In this document: one piece after another, positions 1 to 10,627 of the stretch | Layout of the letters: each line of letters begins with the position of its first letter | Position numbering within the stretch: the first letter of the stretch is position 1 | Assembly (NCBI GenBank): GCA_964472545.1 | Contig: CAYYNP010000008.1 | Span: 13,581 to 77,580 of the forward strand | Direction: 5' to 3' | Source of the DNA: CAYYNP01 sp964472545 | GTDB taxonomy: Bacteria; Planctomycetota; Planctomycetia; Pirellulales; Thermoguttaceae | Length of the DNA stretch: 64,000 nucleotides | Program-made: the position numbers and the translations under genes | Notes under the pieces: generated by a model | The model's input: only the letters and a program-made list of their open reading frames with translations | The model's database searches: none | What the model was told of the DNA's origin: nothing

Positions 1-156
1 CCGCCGCCCGGGGGCGTGCATCACTACTTCTTCAACCTCTACGCGCTGGATGCTGAACTGGATTTGCAGGAAGGGCTGGACAAGAAGGGGCTGCTCGCGG
101 CGATCGAGGGCCACGTGTTGGCCGAGGCCCGGTGGATGGGCACGTACACGAGGTGA
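1..156 (+). CDS. YbhB/YbcL (PEBP)-family protein, C-terminal fragment
   Basis: The window opens inside a reading frame (frame 1) that ends at the TGA at 154-156. The 51 visible residues begin PPPGGVHHYFFNLYALD and end AEARWMGTYTR. This matches the C-terminal part of the bacterial Raf-kinase-inhibitor-like YbhB/YbcL family, where a His-His-Tyr-x-Phe strand is followed by a short helix ending in a hydrophobic-Gly-x-Tyr segment. These proteins are small, soluble, ligand-binding folds of uncertain physiological role. The 5' part lies outside the window. A DUF434 gene starts 3 bases after the stop, so the two are probably cotranscribed. Confidence 0.75.
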   Translation, partial: PPPGGVHHYFFNLYALDAELDLQEGLDKKGLLAAIEGHVLAEARWMGTYTR

Positions 157-159
157 GTC

Positions 160-951
160 GTGCCCGACCGGCGAAAGCACCGTGGGCCGCATCCGGAAGA
201 CGTGCGGCTGTTTGCTCCCGAAACGCACGCCGCGCTGCGGCGGGCCGTGGCCGATCTCTGTTGGCTTCTCTCCAGGCGTTACGCGCAGAAGTCGGCCTTG
301 AAGCTCGTAGGCGATCGTTACGGGTTGGTGGCGCGGCAGCGAGTGGCCGTGGGCCGTTGCGCGTGTGGCGATGCGGATCGTCAGCGGCGGCGTGCCCACC
401 AGGCGGCGGCGGACCAGCTTCCGGGGCGCCCGCTCTGGCTCGACGGCTACAACGTGCTGACCACGATCGAAGCGGCCCTGTCCGGCGGGTTCGTGTTGGC
501 CGCGTGCGACGGCGCCTATCGCGATATGGCCAGCATGCACGGCAGCTATCGCAAGGTGGCCGAAACGCGGCCGGCGCTTCAGATGATCGGCCACGTGATC
601 GCCTCGACCAAAGCCGCCGAATCAATCTGGTTTCTCGACCGGCCTGTCTCGAACAGCGGACGGCTGAAGGCGGTCATCGAAGAAGTGGCCGCGGTGCACG
701 GTTGGCGTTGGCGGGTGGAGTTGGTGCCCGATCCGGACGTCGTGTTGAGCAACGCGGCAGAAACGGTGGACACCGACATGCCGCCGGCACCGGCCGTTGT
801 CGCCTCGGCCGACAGCGTGATCCTCGATCGCTGTGAGGCGTGGTTCAACCTCGCCCGGGAGACGATCTCGCGCCACGTCCCGGAGGCAAACGTGGTGAGT
901 CTCGTGCCAATCACCGACGCCGGTGACCTCCCCCGGCCCGATCGACCCTAG
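160..951 (+). CDS. DUF434 domain-containing protein
   Basis: 263 residues from a GTG start 3 bases after the stop of the upstream YbhB-like gene. The N-terminal third (about residues 20-80) is an Arg/Ala-rich helical region with AVADLCWLLSRRYAQKSALKLVGDRY, as in DUF434. The middle has the hallmark LDGYNVLTTIEAALSGG followed by DGAYRDMASMHGSYR (about 90-130), and the C-terminal part is alpha/beta. The DGYN(V/L)L segment resembles the first strand of NYN/PIN nuclease folds, so an RNA-processing role is possible but not shown. The function of the family is not established. No signal peptide or membrane segment is visible. Confidence 0.75.
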   Translation: MPDRRKHRGPHPEDVRLFAPETHAALRRAVADLCWLLSRRYAQKSALKLVGDRYGLVARQRVAVGRCACGDADRQRRRAHQAAADQLPGRPLWLDGYNVLTTIEAALSGGFVLAACDGAYRDMASMHGSYRKVAETRPALQMIGHVIASTKAAESIWFLDRPVSNSGRLKAVIEEVAAVHGWRWRVELVPDPDVVLSNAAETVDTDMPPAPAVVASADSVILDRCEAWFNLARETISRHVPEANVVSLVPITDAGDLPRPDRP

Positions 952-1055
952 CCGTGGCCGGCAGCCCCCGGAAGTTCAGTCGTTTCGAGAACCGCGCGCT
1001 CATAAACTCGACGACCTCCCGCGTGCCCCACATCCGCCACTCGGCTGCGGCACCG

Positions 1056-2291
1056 CTAGCGTTCGATACTGCGCGGCTGGTCGGCGAGAAAATCACGGGG
1101 CCCGCGAGTCGTGTAGTAGGGGTAAGTCGTTACGCCCGTCTTCGCTTTCGCGGCCGTCGCCGGCTCGACGATCTGCGGGGTGACCAATACGAGCAGTTCG
1201 ATCAGGTCGTCCTCCAGCGGTTCGTCGTTGCTGGCCTTCGTGTTTTCGGTCACCTTGCGCTGCTGGACAAGCCCGCCGATGACGAACGTGTAACCGGATC
1301 TTATTTCGACGGTCGTATCCATCTCGCGCACCCGTCGGGCCGGGAACGAATGCTCGCCAACGTCAATTGCCAGGGTGTGATCGAGTTCGCTGATTTCTGG
1401 CCGGATCTCCAGCCGAATAATGTCGTCTCCAACCGTTCGAGCTAACAGGTCGACACGGGTGCCATAGCTCTTGTACCCGACGCGATGTGAGCCATCAGGT
1501 TCGGGCTCCATCACAGGGTACTCGCCACCGATCTGCAGCGTCGCCGGGCGTCCGCTAAGGGTCACCAGCGTAGGCTCCGCGAGGACCTTCACCAGCTTGT
1601 CCTTCTTCAGTGCTTCGAGCAGTCGAAGGCGGCCGTCATCGGGCTCAAGGAAGCAGGAGCCATGAAAGGCGGCCGCCCATGCGTCAACGTTGGGTACTTC
1701 GGGTTGGTCGCGATCGTGCCCGGCTCCCTCACGAGCCTCGGCATAATCCACTCCCAGTTTCCGCAGCTTAGACCTGGAAATCTCCATCACTTGCACTTCG
1801 ACCAGAATCGACGTTGCCGTTCCGGTCAACTCGCGCAACCGGTCGACCTCCGTCTCCAGGTCCTTGAGCCGATCCAACAACGCGCGGCGTTCCTCTTCCG
1901 CCAGCCGATGGATGCGGCGTGCTTCCTCAAGCTCACCCGCCGCCTCCAAGTGGCCCACCGCCCTGATGAGATGCTCCAGCCGATCGGCCGTCGCGGCGGG
2001 CTTCTCGGGCGGCGCCGCCGCCGCGGCGGCGCACGGGTTGGGAAAGACGCGTGCGGCGGTAGGAGCGTGATACGAAGGCGGCGCCGGCCCTGGCACCAAC
2101 TGCGGAGCGGACCGTGGGTAGCGGCCGGGATTAAGGCTTTGCAGTTCGACCGCCTTTGCGGTCGGAGCCGGCTGGAGACTCTCGGCCGGGATGGGCTTGT
2201 AGACTTCCGGTGCGGTCGGTTGCTCGTCGGCGATGGCAGGCAACCCGGCCAGCAGACCGAGCAGCGCGCAGACGATCGTGAATCCTCGCAT
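1056..2291 (-). CDS. secretin-domain (type II/III secretion superfamily) exported protein
   Basis: 411 residues from ATG 2291, which has a GGAGG ribosome site at 2297-2301. The frame is open further upstream, but that part is made of a palindromic repeat. A signal peptide (MRGFTIVCALLGLLAGLPAIA) is followed by a Pro-rich linker and a charged coiled coil around residues 95-155 (EEARRIHRLAEEERRALLDRLKDLETEVDRL). The secretin core then starts at about 165 (ILVEVQVMEIS). It contains LAEPTLVTLSGRPATLQIGG, the usual pre-pore segment, and ends with IGGLVQQRKV and ELLVLVTPQIVEP, the typical secretin tail. The N0/N1 ring domains of a normal 600-700 residue secretin are absent. No other secretion or pilus genes are adjacent, so its pore or partner is unknown. 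Confidence 0.75.
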   Translation of the reverse strand: MRGFTIVCALLGLLAGLPAIADEQPTAPEVYKPIPAESLQPAPTAKAVELQSLNPGRYPRSAPQLVPGPAPPSYHAPTAARVFPNPCAAAAAAPPEKPAATADRLEHLIRAVGHLEAAGELEEARRIHRLAEEERRALLDRLKDLETEVDRLRELTGTATSILVEVQVMEISRSKLRKLGVDYAEAREGAGHDRDQPEVPNVDAWAAAFHGSCFLEPDDGRLRLLEALKKDKLVKVLAEPTLVTLSGRPATLQIGGEYPVMEPEPDGSHRVGYKSYGTRVDLLARTVGDDIIRLEIRPEISELDHTLAIDVGEHSFPARRVREMDTTVEIRSGYTFVIGGLVQQRKVTENTKASNDEPLEDDLIELLVLVTPQIVEPATAAKAKTGVTTYPYYTTRGPRDFLADQPRSIER

Positions 2292-2395
2292 GACTTCCTC
2301 CTTCGATTCCAAAGTCGTGTCGGTGGCGAGAGGAATCCTCGCCCGGGCGACCGTATACCACCACGGAGTCGAGGCGGCAATGCCAGTTTCTCGTA

Positions 2396-2446
2396 GGGCG
2401 CGTGAAACGCACCACCACACGTGCTTCCGGTGCGTCTCACGCACCC
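2396..2446. repeat. intergenic palindrome, GTGCGT type
   Basis: An imperfect inverted repeat (arms 2396-2413 and 2429-2446, GGCGCGTGAAACGCACC against GGTGCGTCTCACGCACC) sits just downstream of the rluD stop and upstream of the secretin-like gene. The same arm motif, GGGTGCGTGAAACGCACC, recurs at 58876-59050. It could act as a terminator for rluD or be a dispersed repeat. Confidence 0.7.
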
Positions 2447-2452
2447 GACCCC

Positions 2453-3445
2453 CTACTTGTGGCGATACTCACGCAACTCCGTCAACACGCCGGCCATGTC
2501 GTCCGGCAATGGGGCCTCGATTTTCACGGCCTGCCCGCTGGCAGGATGCGTGAACTTCAGCCGCCTCGCGTGCAGGGCCTGACGTTCGAGCAACGCCAGT
2601 GCATCGTCGCGATCGCGGCGGATCTCGCCGCGGGTGACCTGGGCACGGCCGCCGTAGAGCCGGTCGCAGAGGACCGGACAGCCGATATGGGCCAGGTGGA
2701 CGCGAAGTTGATGCGTACGGCCGGTCTTCGGCAACAGCCGCATCGCAGAGAAGCCGTCGAACCGTTCGAGCACTTCATAGAAGGTCTGGGCTGCCCGCGC
2801 GATCGAGGCGTTGCGGCGGATCGCCATCTTGTCGCGCTGGTGCGGATGCGGGCCGATCGGCTGGTCGATCACGTCGCGGTCGCGGTCCGGGCAGCGGACG
2901 ACCAGGGCGAAATACTCCTTCTCGATCGTGCGATCGGCGAACTGGGCCGACAGCTTCGCGTGGGCCTGATCGTCGCGTGCGACCAGGATTACGCCGCTGG
3001 TATCGCGGTCGAGTCGGTGGACGATGCCGGGCCGCGTAGGGCCGCCGGTGGAACTGAGCCCGGGGCCAAAATGAAACTGCAAGGCGCCGGCCAGCGTGCC
3101 CGACCAGTGCCCCCGCGACGGATGGACGACCATCCCCGGCGGCTTGTTGATCGCCACCACCCGCTGGTCTTCGTAGAGCACCTCGAGCGGGATGTTCTCC
3201 GGCCGCGGGGCCTCACGGGGGATTTCGGGCAGAACGATACTGATGCGTTGGCCGGGCTTCAGCCGATAGGCCGGCTTGCCGCCGGAGTCGTCGACTTTCA
3301 CCCCGCCGGCGGTGATCACGCGGCGCAGATGGACCCGGCTGTAGTCGGTGAAGTGGCGGGCCAGAAAGGCATCCAGGCGCTGCCCGGCCTCGGCCGGCTC
3401 GACGACCAACTCGACCGGCTCGTCAGAGAGTTGCTGGCGCGACAT
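2453..3445 (-). CDS. rluD: RluA/RluD-family pseudouridine synthase
   Basis: 330 residues, the usual length for RluD. An S4 RNA-binding domain lies at about residues 18-75 (LDAFLARHFTDYSRVHLRRVI). The catalytic domain carries HRLDRDTSG near residue 148, whose Asp is the nucleophile that isomerises uridine to pseudouridine in 23S rRNA (positions 1911/1915/1917 for RluD). Later motifs GRTHQLRVHLAHIGCPV and RLYGGRA are also typical. The gene is read from ATG 3445, and the upstream TPR gene ends 13 bases before it, so the pair is probably one transcription unit. Which rRNA sites are modified cannot be told from sequence alone; RluA/RluC specificity is the alternative. Confidence 0.93.
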   Translation of the reverse strand: MSRQQLSDEPVELVVEPAEAGQRLDAFLARHFTDYSRVHLRRVITAGGVKVDDSGGKPAYRLKPGQRISIVLPEIPREAPRPENIPLEVLYEDQRVVAINKPPGMVVHPSRGHWSGTLAGALQFHFGPGLSSTGGPTRPGIVHRLDRDTSGVILVARDDQAHAKLSAQFADRTIEKEYFALVVRCPDRDRDVIDQPIGPHPHQRDKMAIRRNASIARAAQTFYEVLERFDGFSAMRLLPKTGRTHQLRVHLAHIGCPVLCDRLYGGRAQVTRGEIRRDRDDALALLERQALHARRLKFTHPASGQAVKIEAPLPDDMAGVLTELREYRHK

Positions 3446-3458
3446 ACTCGACCCGGAA

Positions 3459-4445
3459 TTAGCCGCCGGTCGGCTTTTCCGGGGCGGGCAATGCAGGCCC
3501 CGGCGTCTCGGGTGCGGGGAATTCCGGCAACGTCGGCCCCGGCAACGTCGGCCCCGGCAACGTCGGCCCCGGCAAGTCCGGTGGCGTGGTGGCCGGCGGC
3601 GTCGTAGTAGGCGGCGTTGTGGATGGGGGCGTCGTGGGGGGCGTCGTCGTGGAAGGTGGAGTTGTGGGAGGTGGCGTAACGTCTCCGGGCGTGAAGCCGT
3701 CGTCGATCATCGGTTCGAACAGCGGTGGCTCGCCGGGAGGAGGCGTGGGGCCACCGGGCGCGAGCGGATCGCCGGAAGGACCGAACGTCTCGGTCGGACC
3801 GGGAGCGGCTTGCAGGTCGAACTTCGGATCGTATTCGGCAAGCTGCGCGTAGTTGTACCGCATCGACTTGGTGTTCAGCAGCCGGATCTGCTGCTCGGCC
3901 ATCTTGGTGTACGCCCCGTTCGGCCACTCATCGACCACCTTTTCATACTGTTTCACGGCCGCGTCCAGTTCGCCCTGTGATTCCAACGCCCGGGCCAATC
4001 CAAACGTGGCCCGATTCATCAAAGACGATTGTCCGGTTTGCTCGAGCACTTTGGTGTACTGTTCGACGGCGGATCGCAGATGGTCCTTGGCGTCGGCCTT
4101 GTTGATGAACAGATCGCGGCATCCGGCGGCCAGATGGCGGTCGGCGGCAATGACCAGGGCCCAGTTGGCCATCTCGGTCCCCTTGTAAGCCTCGTTCTTG
4201 GCGAGTTCCTCGAACTCGACCGGGTCGGGGGTTCGTGCATCAAGGGCCTGGAAAAAGGCCGTCCATCCTGCTTCGTTGCGGTCGGCGGAGCGTTTGAACG
4301 ACCAAGCGAAAATCACGCCCGCGCCGATCATCAGTAGGGCGGCGATGAGGATCGCGTTCTGATACGGCTTGACCTTCTGGCCCACGCCGACCATCCAGTC
4401 GGCCAATTCGTTCTTCTCCAGTTCGTGACGTCGCTCGCTCTTCAT
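3459..4445 (-). CDS. membrane-anchored TPR protein with Pro/Thr-rich tail
   Basis: 328 residues from ATG 4445; an in-frame ATG at 4523 would add 26 residues. The N-terminus is cytoplasmic and charged, followed by one membrane segment at about residues 29-48 (AILIAALLMIGAGVIFAWSF). TPR-type helical repeats follow up to about residue 205 (MNRATFGLARALESQGELDAAVKQYEKVVDEWPNG). The layout resembles the YfgM/tetratricopeptide anchor proteins that sit near BamB in many bacteria. The last 90 residues are low complexity: TPP/TTP runs, then three perfect 15-bp DNA repeats (3526-3570) encoding LPGPT units. The tail is probably a disordered periplasmic linker. The function is not known. Confidence 0.8.
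   Translation of the reverse strand: MKSERRHELEKNELADWMVGVGQKVKPYQNAILIAALLMIGAGVIFAWSFKRSADRNEAGWTAFFQALDARTPDPVEFEELAKNEAYKGTEMANWALVIAADRHLAAGCRDLFINKADAKDHLRSAVEQYTKVLEQTGQSSLMNRATFGLARALESQGELDAAVKQYEKVVDEWPNGAYTKMAEQQIRLLNTKSMRYNYAQLAEYDPKFDLQAAPGPTETFGPSGDPLAPGGPTPPPGEPPLFEPMIDDGFTPGDVTPPPTTPPSTTTPPTTPPSTTPPTTTPPATTPPDLPGPTLPGPTLPGPTLPEFPAPETPGPALPAPEKPTGG
3526..3570. repeat. 15-bp tandem repeat inside the TPR gene
   Basis: Three identical copies of GGCAACGTCGGCCCC lie head to tail at 3526-3540, 3541-3555 and 3556-3570. They encode the repeated Pro-Gly-Pro-Thr-Leu unit of the TPR protein tail. Perfect identity suggests recent expansion by slippage. Confidence 0.9.
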
Positions 4446-4550
4446 TTTCCGCGACCTTACTTCGCAGGGATAGGGAGCCGCTTCTGCCTGGATAGGCGGT
4501 GCTCCCTCGATCGAACCAAGCATTTAAGTATAGGGGCGTTGGGCGTTACC

Positions 4551-4700
4551 CGTCAAGGTCGCCGGGCGGTAAGCAATCGCCCGGCCCGTTCGTAGTGCCC
4601 CGATTCATCGGGGCCGCGCAGCGGAATCCCGTGAAAGACCGCATGAATGCGGTCACTACGAACGGCTCTTGACGTGTTTGGCGATTGCTTACGCCGGGCG
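4551..4700. repeat. nested three-level palindrome between divergent genes
   Basis: Most of the 337-bp gap between the TPR gene and the helicase gene is an elaborate inverted repeat. The outer arms are 4560-4581 and 4680-4700 (TAAGCAATCGCC against GGCGATTGCTTA). The middle arms are 4586-4597 and 4654-4665 (CCGTTCGTAGTG/CACTACGAACGG). Two inner hairpins follow at 4598-4613 (CCCCGATTCATCGGGG) and 4637-4654 (GACCGCATGAATGCGGTC). The divergent promoters must lie in or around it, but no convincing -35/-10 pair could be assigned. Confidence 0.8.
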
Positions 4701-4782
4701 CGCCCCTTCCCTCAGGCACGGCGGACGCTTACGATCCATGATCCCAGCACCGCACGCGGCCCCTTTGCAGACGGCACCCACG

Positions 4783-6786
<2,004 letters not shown>

Positions 6787-6789
6787 TGG

Positions 6790-7677
6790 TCAGCGTTTCA
6801 GGTGCAACAGCCCCAAGAAGAACGTGGCCAACAGTTCCAAGAGCGTTCCTCGATGGGCCGTCGGCGGGCGTTCGGGCAGCGGCAGCGGGCGACCGTTGAA
6901 GCCCCGGTCGTTGCCGGCGAGCCGCTTGGCGTGCTCGGCCCTGGCAACGACCTGCTTCTCGTCGCGGTCCTTTTCGCCGGAGCGGACATACGAGAGGATG
7001 CGCGGCAACTCGTCGACGTCGAACCAGATTCCGTGGGCCATACAGACGTCGATGATCACGCCGCTATGCACGCCGTAATGGCGGCGGTGCATCCACTGGT
7101 CGCAGTCGACGCAACGGCGATAGCGCCAGCTCTCGGGCCATTCGGTCGACGGAGGCCGGTCGCACATCGACGTGAAGTAGGTGTCGAGTCCTGACGCCTC
7201 GAGGCTTGCCCGGCGAATCAACTGCTCGAAGGCCTCGTTCCCCAACCAGAACCCGGCGCACGTGGGACATTCCATCACGGCAACCTGGCCCACGTGCCGG
7301 CTGGTCAGCCGACGTGGTTCGCCGCACGCGGGGCAGATATGCGGTGTCTGGTCGCCCGCGACCGACTCCGGAACCAGGCCCGTGCCGCAGTGATGGCAAT
7401 ACTGTGCATCATCGCTCACCCGTGCCAAGCACCTAGGACAGACCGTGTTCAGGTCGCGCTCGTGGATGGTGAAGTCCGACTCGCAGAAGCCGCAGTCGTG
7501 GCGGTCGTCGTTGCGCGGCGCCCCGCAAGCAGAGCATTGTACCACGGCAGCGTCGCGCCCTTTGGGCTGCTTGACGGTCACCACGGTCCCACAATGGCAG
7601 CGGAAGCGGCTGCCGACCGGCTTATCGGTCGCATCGTATTGGCGGTGACAATGGGAACACTCTACGAGCAGACGCAT
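6790..7677 (-). CDS. multi-zinc-ribbon protein with TFIIB-type zinc fingers
   Basis: 295 residues from ATG 7677 (MRLLVECSHCHRQYD). An upstream in-frame start at 7767 would add 30 residues with no zinc-ribbon features. At least six CxxC pairs are visible: CSHC, CSAC, CGFC, CPRC/CHHC, CPAC, CPTC and CVDC. Two regions match the zf-TFIIB pattern: CPTCAGFWLGNEAFEQL near residue 145 and CMAHGIWFDVDELPRIL near residue 210. The C-terminus ends in a short hydrophobic stretch (LLELLATFFLGLLHL) that may sit on the membrane. Such proteins are common in planctomycetes and myxobacteria. Their role is unknown, and nucleic-acid or protein binding is inferred only from the ribbons. Confidence 0.8.
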   Translation of the reverse strand: MRLLVECSHCHRQYDATDKPVGSRFRCHCGTVVTVKQPKGRDAAVVQCSACGAPRNDDRHDCGFCESDFTIHERDLNTVCPRCLARVSDDAQYCHHCGTGLVPESVAGDQTPHICPACGEPRRLTSRHVGQVAVMECPTCAGFWLGNEAFEQLIRRASLEASGLDTYFTSMCDRPPSTEWPESWRYRRCVDCDQWMHRRHYGVHSGVIIDVCMAHGIWFDVDELPRILSYVRSGEKDRDEKQVVARAEHAKRLAGNDRGFNGRPLPLPERPPTAHRGTLLELLATFFLGLLHLKR

Positions 7678-7935
7678 GGCGGCCTCAATGACCGGACGGA
7701 AAAACCCCTCCTTCGATTCTAGCCGTGCGGCTTCGGCAACGTCAACCGAAAGCCACAACCACACCAAAACCGTGAACTATTCCGTGGCGGTCTGTTCTTT
7801 CGCGTTTTCGGCCGCAAATCCGCTCTGGCACCGCCGAGGACGTTTTGCTACACTCCGCCCGCTTTTCTGCCGAGATTGCGGCGCGTGTGGGCAGCACGTG
7901 GGCCAGTTGCTTTCTTCCTTTCAGGGAGTTCGTCG

Positions 7936-9054
7936 ATGAACGGGAAATGTTCGGTATGGCTGTCGATTTGTTGCCTGGTGTTGGCGCTTTTTGCGGTGAA
8001 TACGGCCGAGGCGTCCCCTCCATGGGGTGGGGTGCTCTCGCTCACTAGCGTAGATGCCGACCCCGATAAGTCGTACACGCTGACGAAGGCCAACGGGCCG
8101 TGGATGATTCTGGCGTGTACCTTCTCCGGCGACGGCGCCGAACAGCAGGCCCAGGAGTTGGTTCTCGAACTCCGCCAGCGTTACAAGCTCGAGGCCTACA
8201 CGCACGAGCGACAGATGAAGTTCGGCGCCACCCACGGGCGCGGCCTCGATCCGACCGGGCGCCCGCTGATGATGCGGCATCGAATCGACCGCCTGCGCGA
8301 GATCGCCGTGATGGTGGGCAACTTCCGCGGCGTCGACGATCCTTCCGCGCAGAGGACCCTGCGGAAACTGAAGACCAGCCATCCGAAATGCCTGGAGATC
8401 AGCGAAGAACGGCAGACGTACCAATCGCTGGCCGCGCTGCGAGTCGCCCAGCGGGTCGTGCAGCGAGTGGCCGGCAGCGCCAAGAAAGACAAAGGGCCCA
8501 TGGGCCACGCGTTCATCTCGCCCAACCCGTTGCTCGGCGATGAGTTGGCCGCCACCAGCGGTCTGGACCCGATGGTCGTCGAGATGAACCAGCACGTCGA
8601 ACACAGCCTGCTCGACTGCCCAGGCAACTTCACCGTGCAGGTCGCCACGTTCACCGGAAGCGTGGTCATCGACCAACGTGAGATCCGAGAGATCGAGCAG
8701 GGCAAGGAACTCGAGAGCGGTTTGGCCGAAGCGGCCGTCAAGGCCCACCAGTTGACCGAGGCCCTGCGGCTGAAGGGCTGGGAGGCCTACGAGTTTCACG
8801 ATCGCTACTCCAGCATCGTGACCATCGGCGGCTTCAGCTCGACCGGCACACCGCGGCCCGACGGCAAGATCGAAATCAACCCGGGCATCCACCGCATCAT
8901 GACCACCTTCGGCGCCCGGCAGGCGGCGCTGCCCGGCCAACCGGCGGCCATGACGATGAAGTCGCTGATCGGCATCCCTTTCGACATTCAGCCGATACCG
9001 GTACACGTGCCGCGGCGGTCGCTCAGCCGGGAGATGGCGCGGAGCGTATTCTAA
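7936..9054 (+). CDS. exported protein of unknown function
   Basis: 372 residues from ATG 7936. The frame is open to 7876, but only this start gives a clean signal peptide (MNGKCSVWLSICCLVLALFAVNTAEA). After cleavage the mature protein has WMILACTFSGDGAEQQAQELVLELRQRYKLEAYTH at about residues 55-95, which resembles the alpha/beta layout of SPOR-type or amino-acid-scavenging repeats. A similar pattern recurs near 245-300 (TVQVATFTGSV...AHQLTEALRLKGWEAYEFHD). Two related SPOR-like modules around a central linker are therefore plausible. It is probably periplasmic or envelope-associated. The function is not known. Confidence 0.75.
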   Translation: MNGKCSVWLSICCLVLALFAVNTAEASPPWGGVLSLTSVDADPDKSYTLTKANGPWMILACTFSGDGAEQQAQELVLELRQRYKLEAYTHERQMKFGATHGRGLDPTGRPLMMRHRIDRLREIAVMVGNFRGVDDPSAQRTLRKLKTSHPKCLEISEERQTYQSLAALRVAQRVVQRVAGSAKKDKGPMGHAFISPNPLLGDELAATSGLDPMVVEMNQHVEHSLLDCPGNFTVQVATFTGSVVIDQREIREIEQGKELESGLAEAAVKAHQLTEALRLKGWEAYEFHDRYSSIVTIGGFSSTGTPRPDGKIEINPGIHRIMTTFGARQAALPGQPAAMTMKSLIGIPFDIQPIPVHVPRRSLSREMARSVF

Positions 9055-9084
9055 GCGGCCATCATGCCCACACTGAGAACAGGC

Positions 9085-9182
9085 GGGATGGCTGGGGCAG
9101 AGCACAGCGGTGCCCCAGATAGCCGGCGCTCATGTGCCAGTGTGAATCACCGGGGCACCGCTGCGCTCTGCCCCGGCCACCC
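9085..9182. repeat. palindromic element, GGGTGGCTGGGG family (CAGCGGTGCCCC core)
   Basis: An inverted repeat lies between the exported-protein gene and the pyrophosphatase gene. The left arm 9085-9116 runs GGGATGGCTGGGG...CAGCGGTGCCCC, and the right arm 9152-9182 is its near-complement ending GGCCACCC. The same arms occur at 23268-23363 and as a single arm at 58930-58962. Confidence 0.8.
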
Positions 9183-9218
9183 GTAGATTCAATCGGCACG
9201 AGACACCAGATACCTGCC

Positions 9219-9830
9219 ATGCTCGTACTAGGAACCGGGAATCGCAAGAAGGGGCTCGAGCTGGCCGCACTCTTTGGCCCGCTGGGGATCGACCTGCGTA
9301 CGCTGGCCGACTTTCCCGAGGCGATCGACGTCGAGGAGACCGGCGACACCTTCGCCGCCAACGCCACGCTCAAGGCCGTCGAACAGGCACGGCACCTCGA
9401 TCGCTGGGTGTTGGCCGAAGACAGCGGGCTGGTGGTCGACGCGCTGGACGGCGCTCCGGGCATCTACTCCGCACGCTATTCGGGGCCAGGGGCCAACGAC
9501 GACTCGAACAACCGGCTGTTGCTCGAGAGGCTGTCCGGCGTGCCTCAGCAGAAGCGCACGGCCCATTACGTCTGCCATACGGTGCTTTGCGATCCGGCCG
9601 GGGAAATCTGCGCCGAAAGCGAAGCGACCTGCCGCGGCCGGATGCTCACCGCGCCGCGCGGCACGAACGGATTCGGCTACGACCCGCTGTTCGAATTGGT
9701 CGAATACCACCGCTCCTTCGGCGAGTTGGGCCCCCGCGTCAAGGCCTGTCTCAGCCATCGGGCTCGCGCCGCCCGTCTGCTCGTGCCCCAGTTGATGCTG
9801 TTGATCGACTCCGGCCGACTGGGCGGGTAG
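9219..9830 (+). CDS. rdgB: XTP/dITP diphosphatase (RdgB/HAM1 family)
   Basis: 203 residues from ATG 9219, the normal family length; the upstream in-frame extension passes through the intergenic palindrome. The enzyme hydrolyses non-canonical purine nucleoside triphosphates (XTP, dITP, ITP) to monophosphates and pyrophosphate, keeping them out of DNA and RNA. Recognisable motifs are TGNRKKGLEL at the N-terminus (usually S/T-x-N-x-x-K), LAEDSGLVVDALDGAPGIYSAR in the active site, GTNGFGYDPLF and KACLSHRARA near the C-terminus. It is a cytosolic dimeric enzyme in other bacteria. Confidence 0.95.
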   Translation: MLVLGTGNRKKGLELAALFGPLGIDLRTLADFPEAIDVEETGDTFAANATLKAVEQARHLDRWVLAEDSGLVVDALDGAPGIYSARYSGPGANDDSNNRLLLERLSGVPQQKRTAHYVCHTVLCDPAGEICAESEATCRGRMLTAPRGTNGFGYDPLFELVEYHRSFGELGPRVKACLSHRARAARLLVPQLMLLIDSGRLGG

Positions 9831-10099
9831 GGATCTCCCTCTTGCCGGGTGGCCCCGCCGCTTTTCCGCAGCCAGCGTTGCCATCTCTTTCGCATGGCCG
9901 GAAAAGCGTCGGGGTTGCGAAGCAACAAGAGTATTCAACCCACTTTGGCGCCTCTTGTGGCGGCGCCACCCGGGCACTCTTGCGAACATGTCTCGCTCGA
10001 TGGCATCATCCGCCCCGCAAAAGTGACCGGGCCACCCACCGTCTTTCCGGCACCCAGTTGTACAGAAACCTATAGTGAGATAGATAAGAGCCCGCTGCC

Positions 10100-10627
10100 G
10101 TGTCCGAACAAGCGATGTCCGAAGAACAATCCCAAAACTCGACCGACCCCGACGGCCCGCCGGCGCCGATCCGCTGGCGATGCTGGCCGCTGGCGGAGAA
10201 CCGCGTCCAGGGTACGCTGATGAGCGTTGCGCTGGTGGCGGCCGCGGTCTGGGTCTACGTGCTTACCGGGCAGATCTTCTCGGCCCTGCTGGCAATGGCC
10301 GCGTTGACCGCCGCGCTGTGGCGGTATTATCTCCCGGTCTTCTTCGCCCTGACGGAGAAGGGCGTGGATCAGTGGTGCCTCGGCCGAAGGCTGCGGGTTC
10401 CGTGGCAGGCCGTGACGCGTCACGAGGAGTGTCGCGACGGGGTGCTGTTGCTGCCCGACGCCAACGGCGCGCCGATCTCGGCCTTCCGCGGTCTCTACGT
10501 GCCTTTCGGCCCCCACCGCAAGGAAGTGCTGGCCCACATTGACTTCTACCTCGAGCGTTCCGACCGGTCGTCGCGGCTCGTCGCAGCAGCGACGGCGTCA
10601 ACCAAATCGCGTGTGGCCGGCGACTAA
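10100..10627 (+). CDS. small two-TM membrane protein with a PH-like domain
   Basis: 175 residues from GTG 10100; an ATG 15 bases later is equally possible. Two membrane helices lie at about residues 39-57 and 61-81 (LMSVALVAAAVWVYVLTGQ, FSALLAMAALTAALWRYYLPVFF). A beta-rich cytoplasmic stretch follows (FALTEKGVDQWCLGRRLRVPWQAVTRHEE) of the bacterial PH-domain type, where a Trp-x-x-Val/Ile loop follows a basic strand. No specific function can be given. The stop codon lies inside the first copy of a 20-bp direct repeat. Confidence 0.7.
   Translation: MSEQAMSEEQSQNSTDPDGPPAPIRWRCWPLAENRVQGTLMSVALVAAAVWVYVLTGQIFSALLAMAALTAALWRYYLPVFFALTEKGVDQWCLGRRLRVPWQAVTRHEECRDGVLLLPDANGAPISAFRGLYVPFGPHRKEVLAHIDFYLERSDRSSRLVAAATASTKSRVAGD

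Noticed and set aside
2402..3607. 401-residue plus-strand frame over rluD
   Set aside because: It is antisense to the conserved HRLDRDTSG region of the pseudouridine synthase, and its composition is that of a GC shadow.
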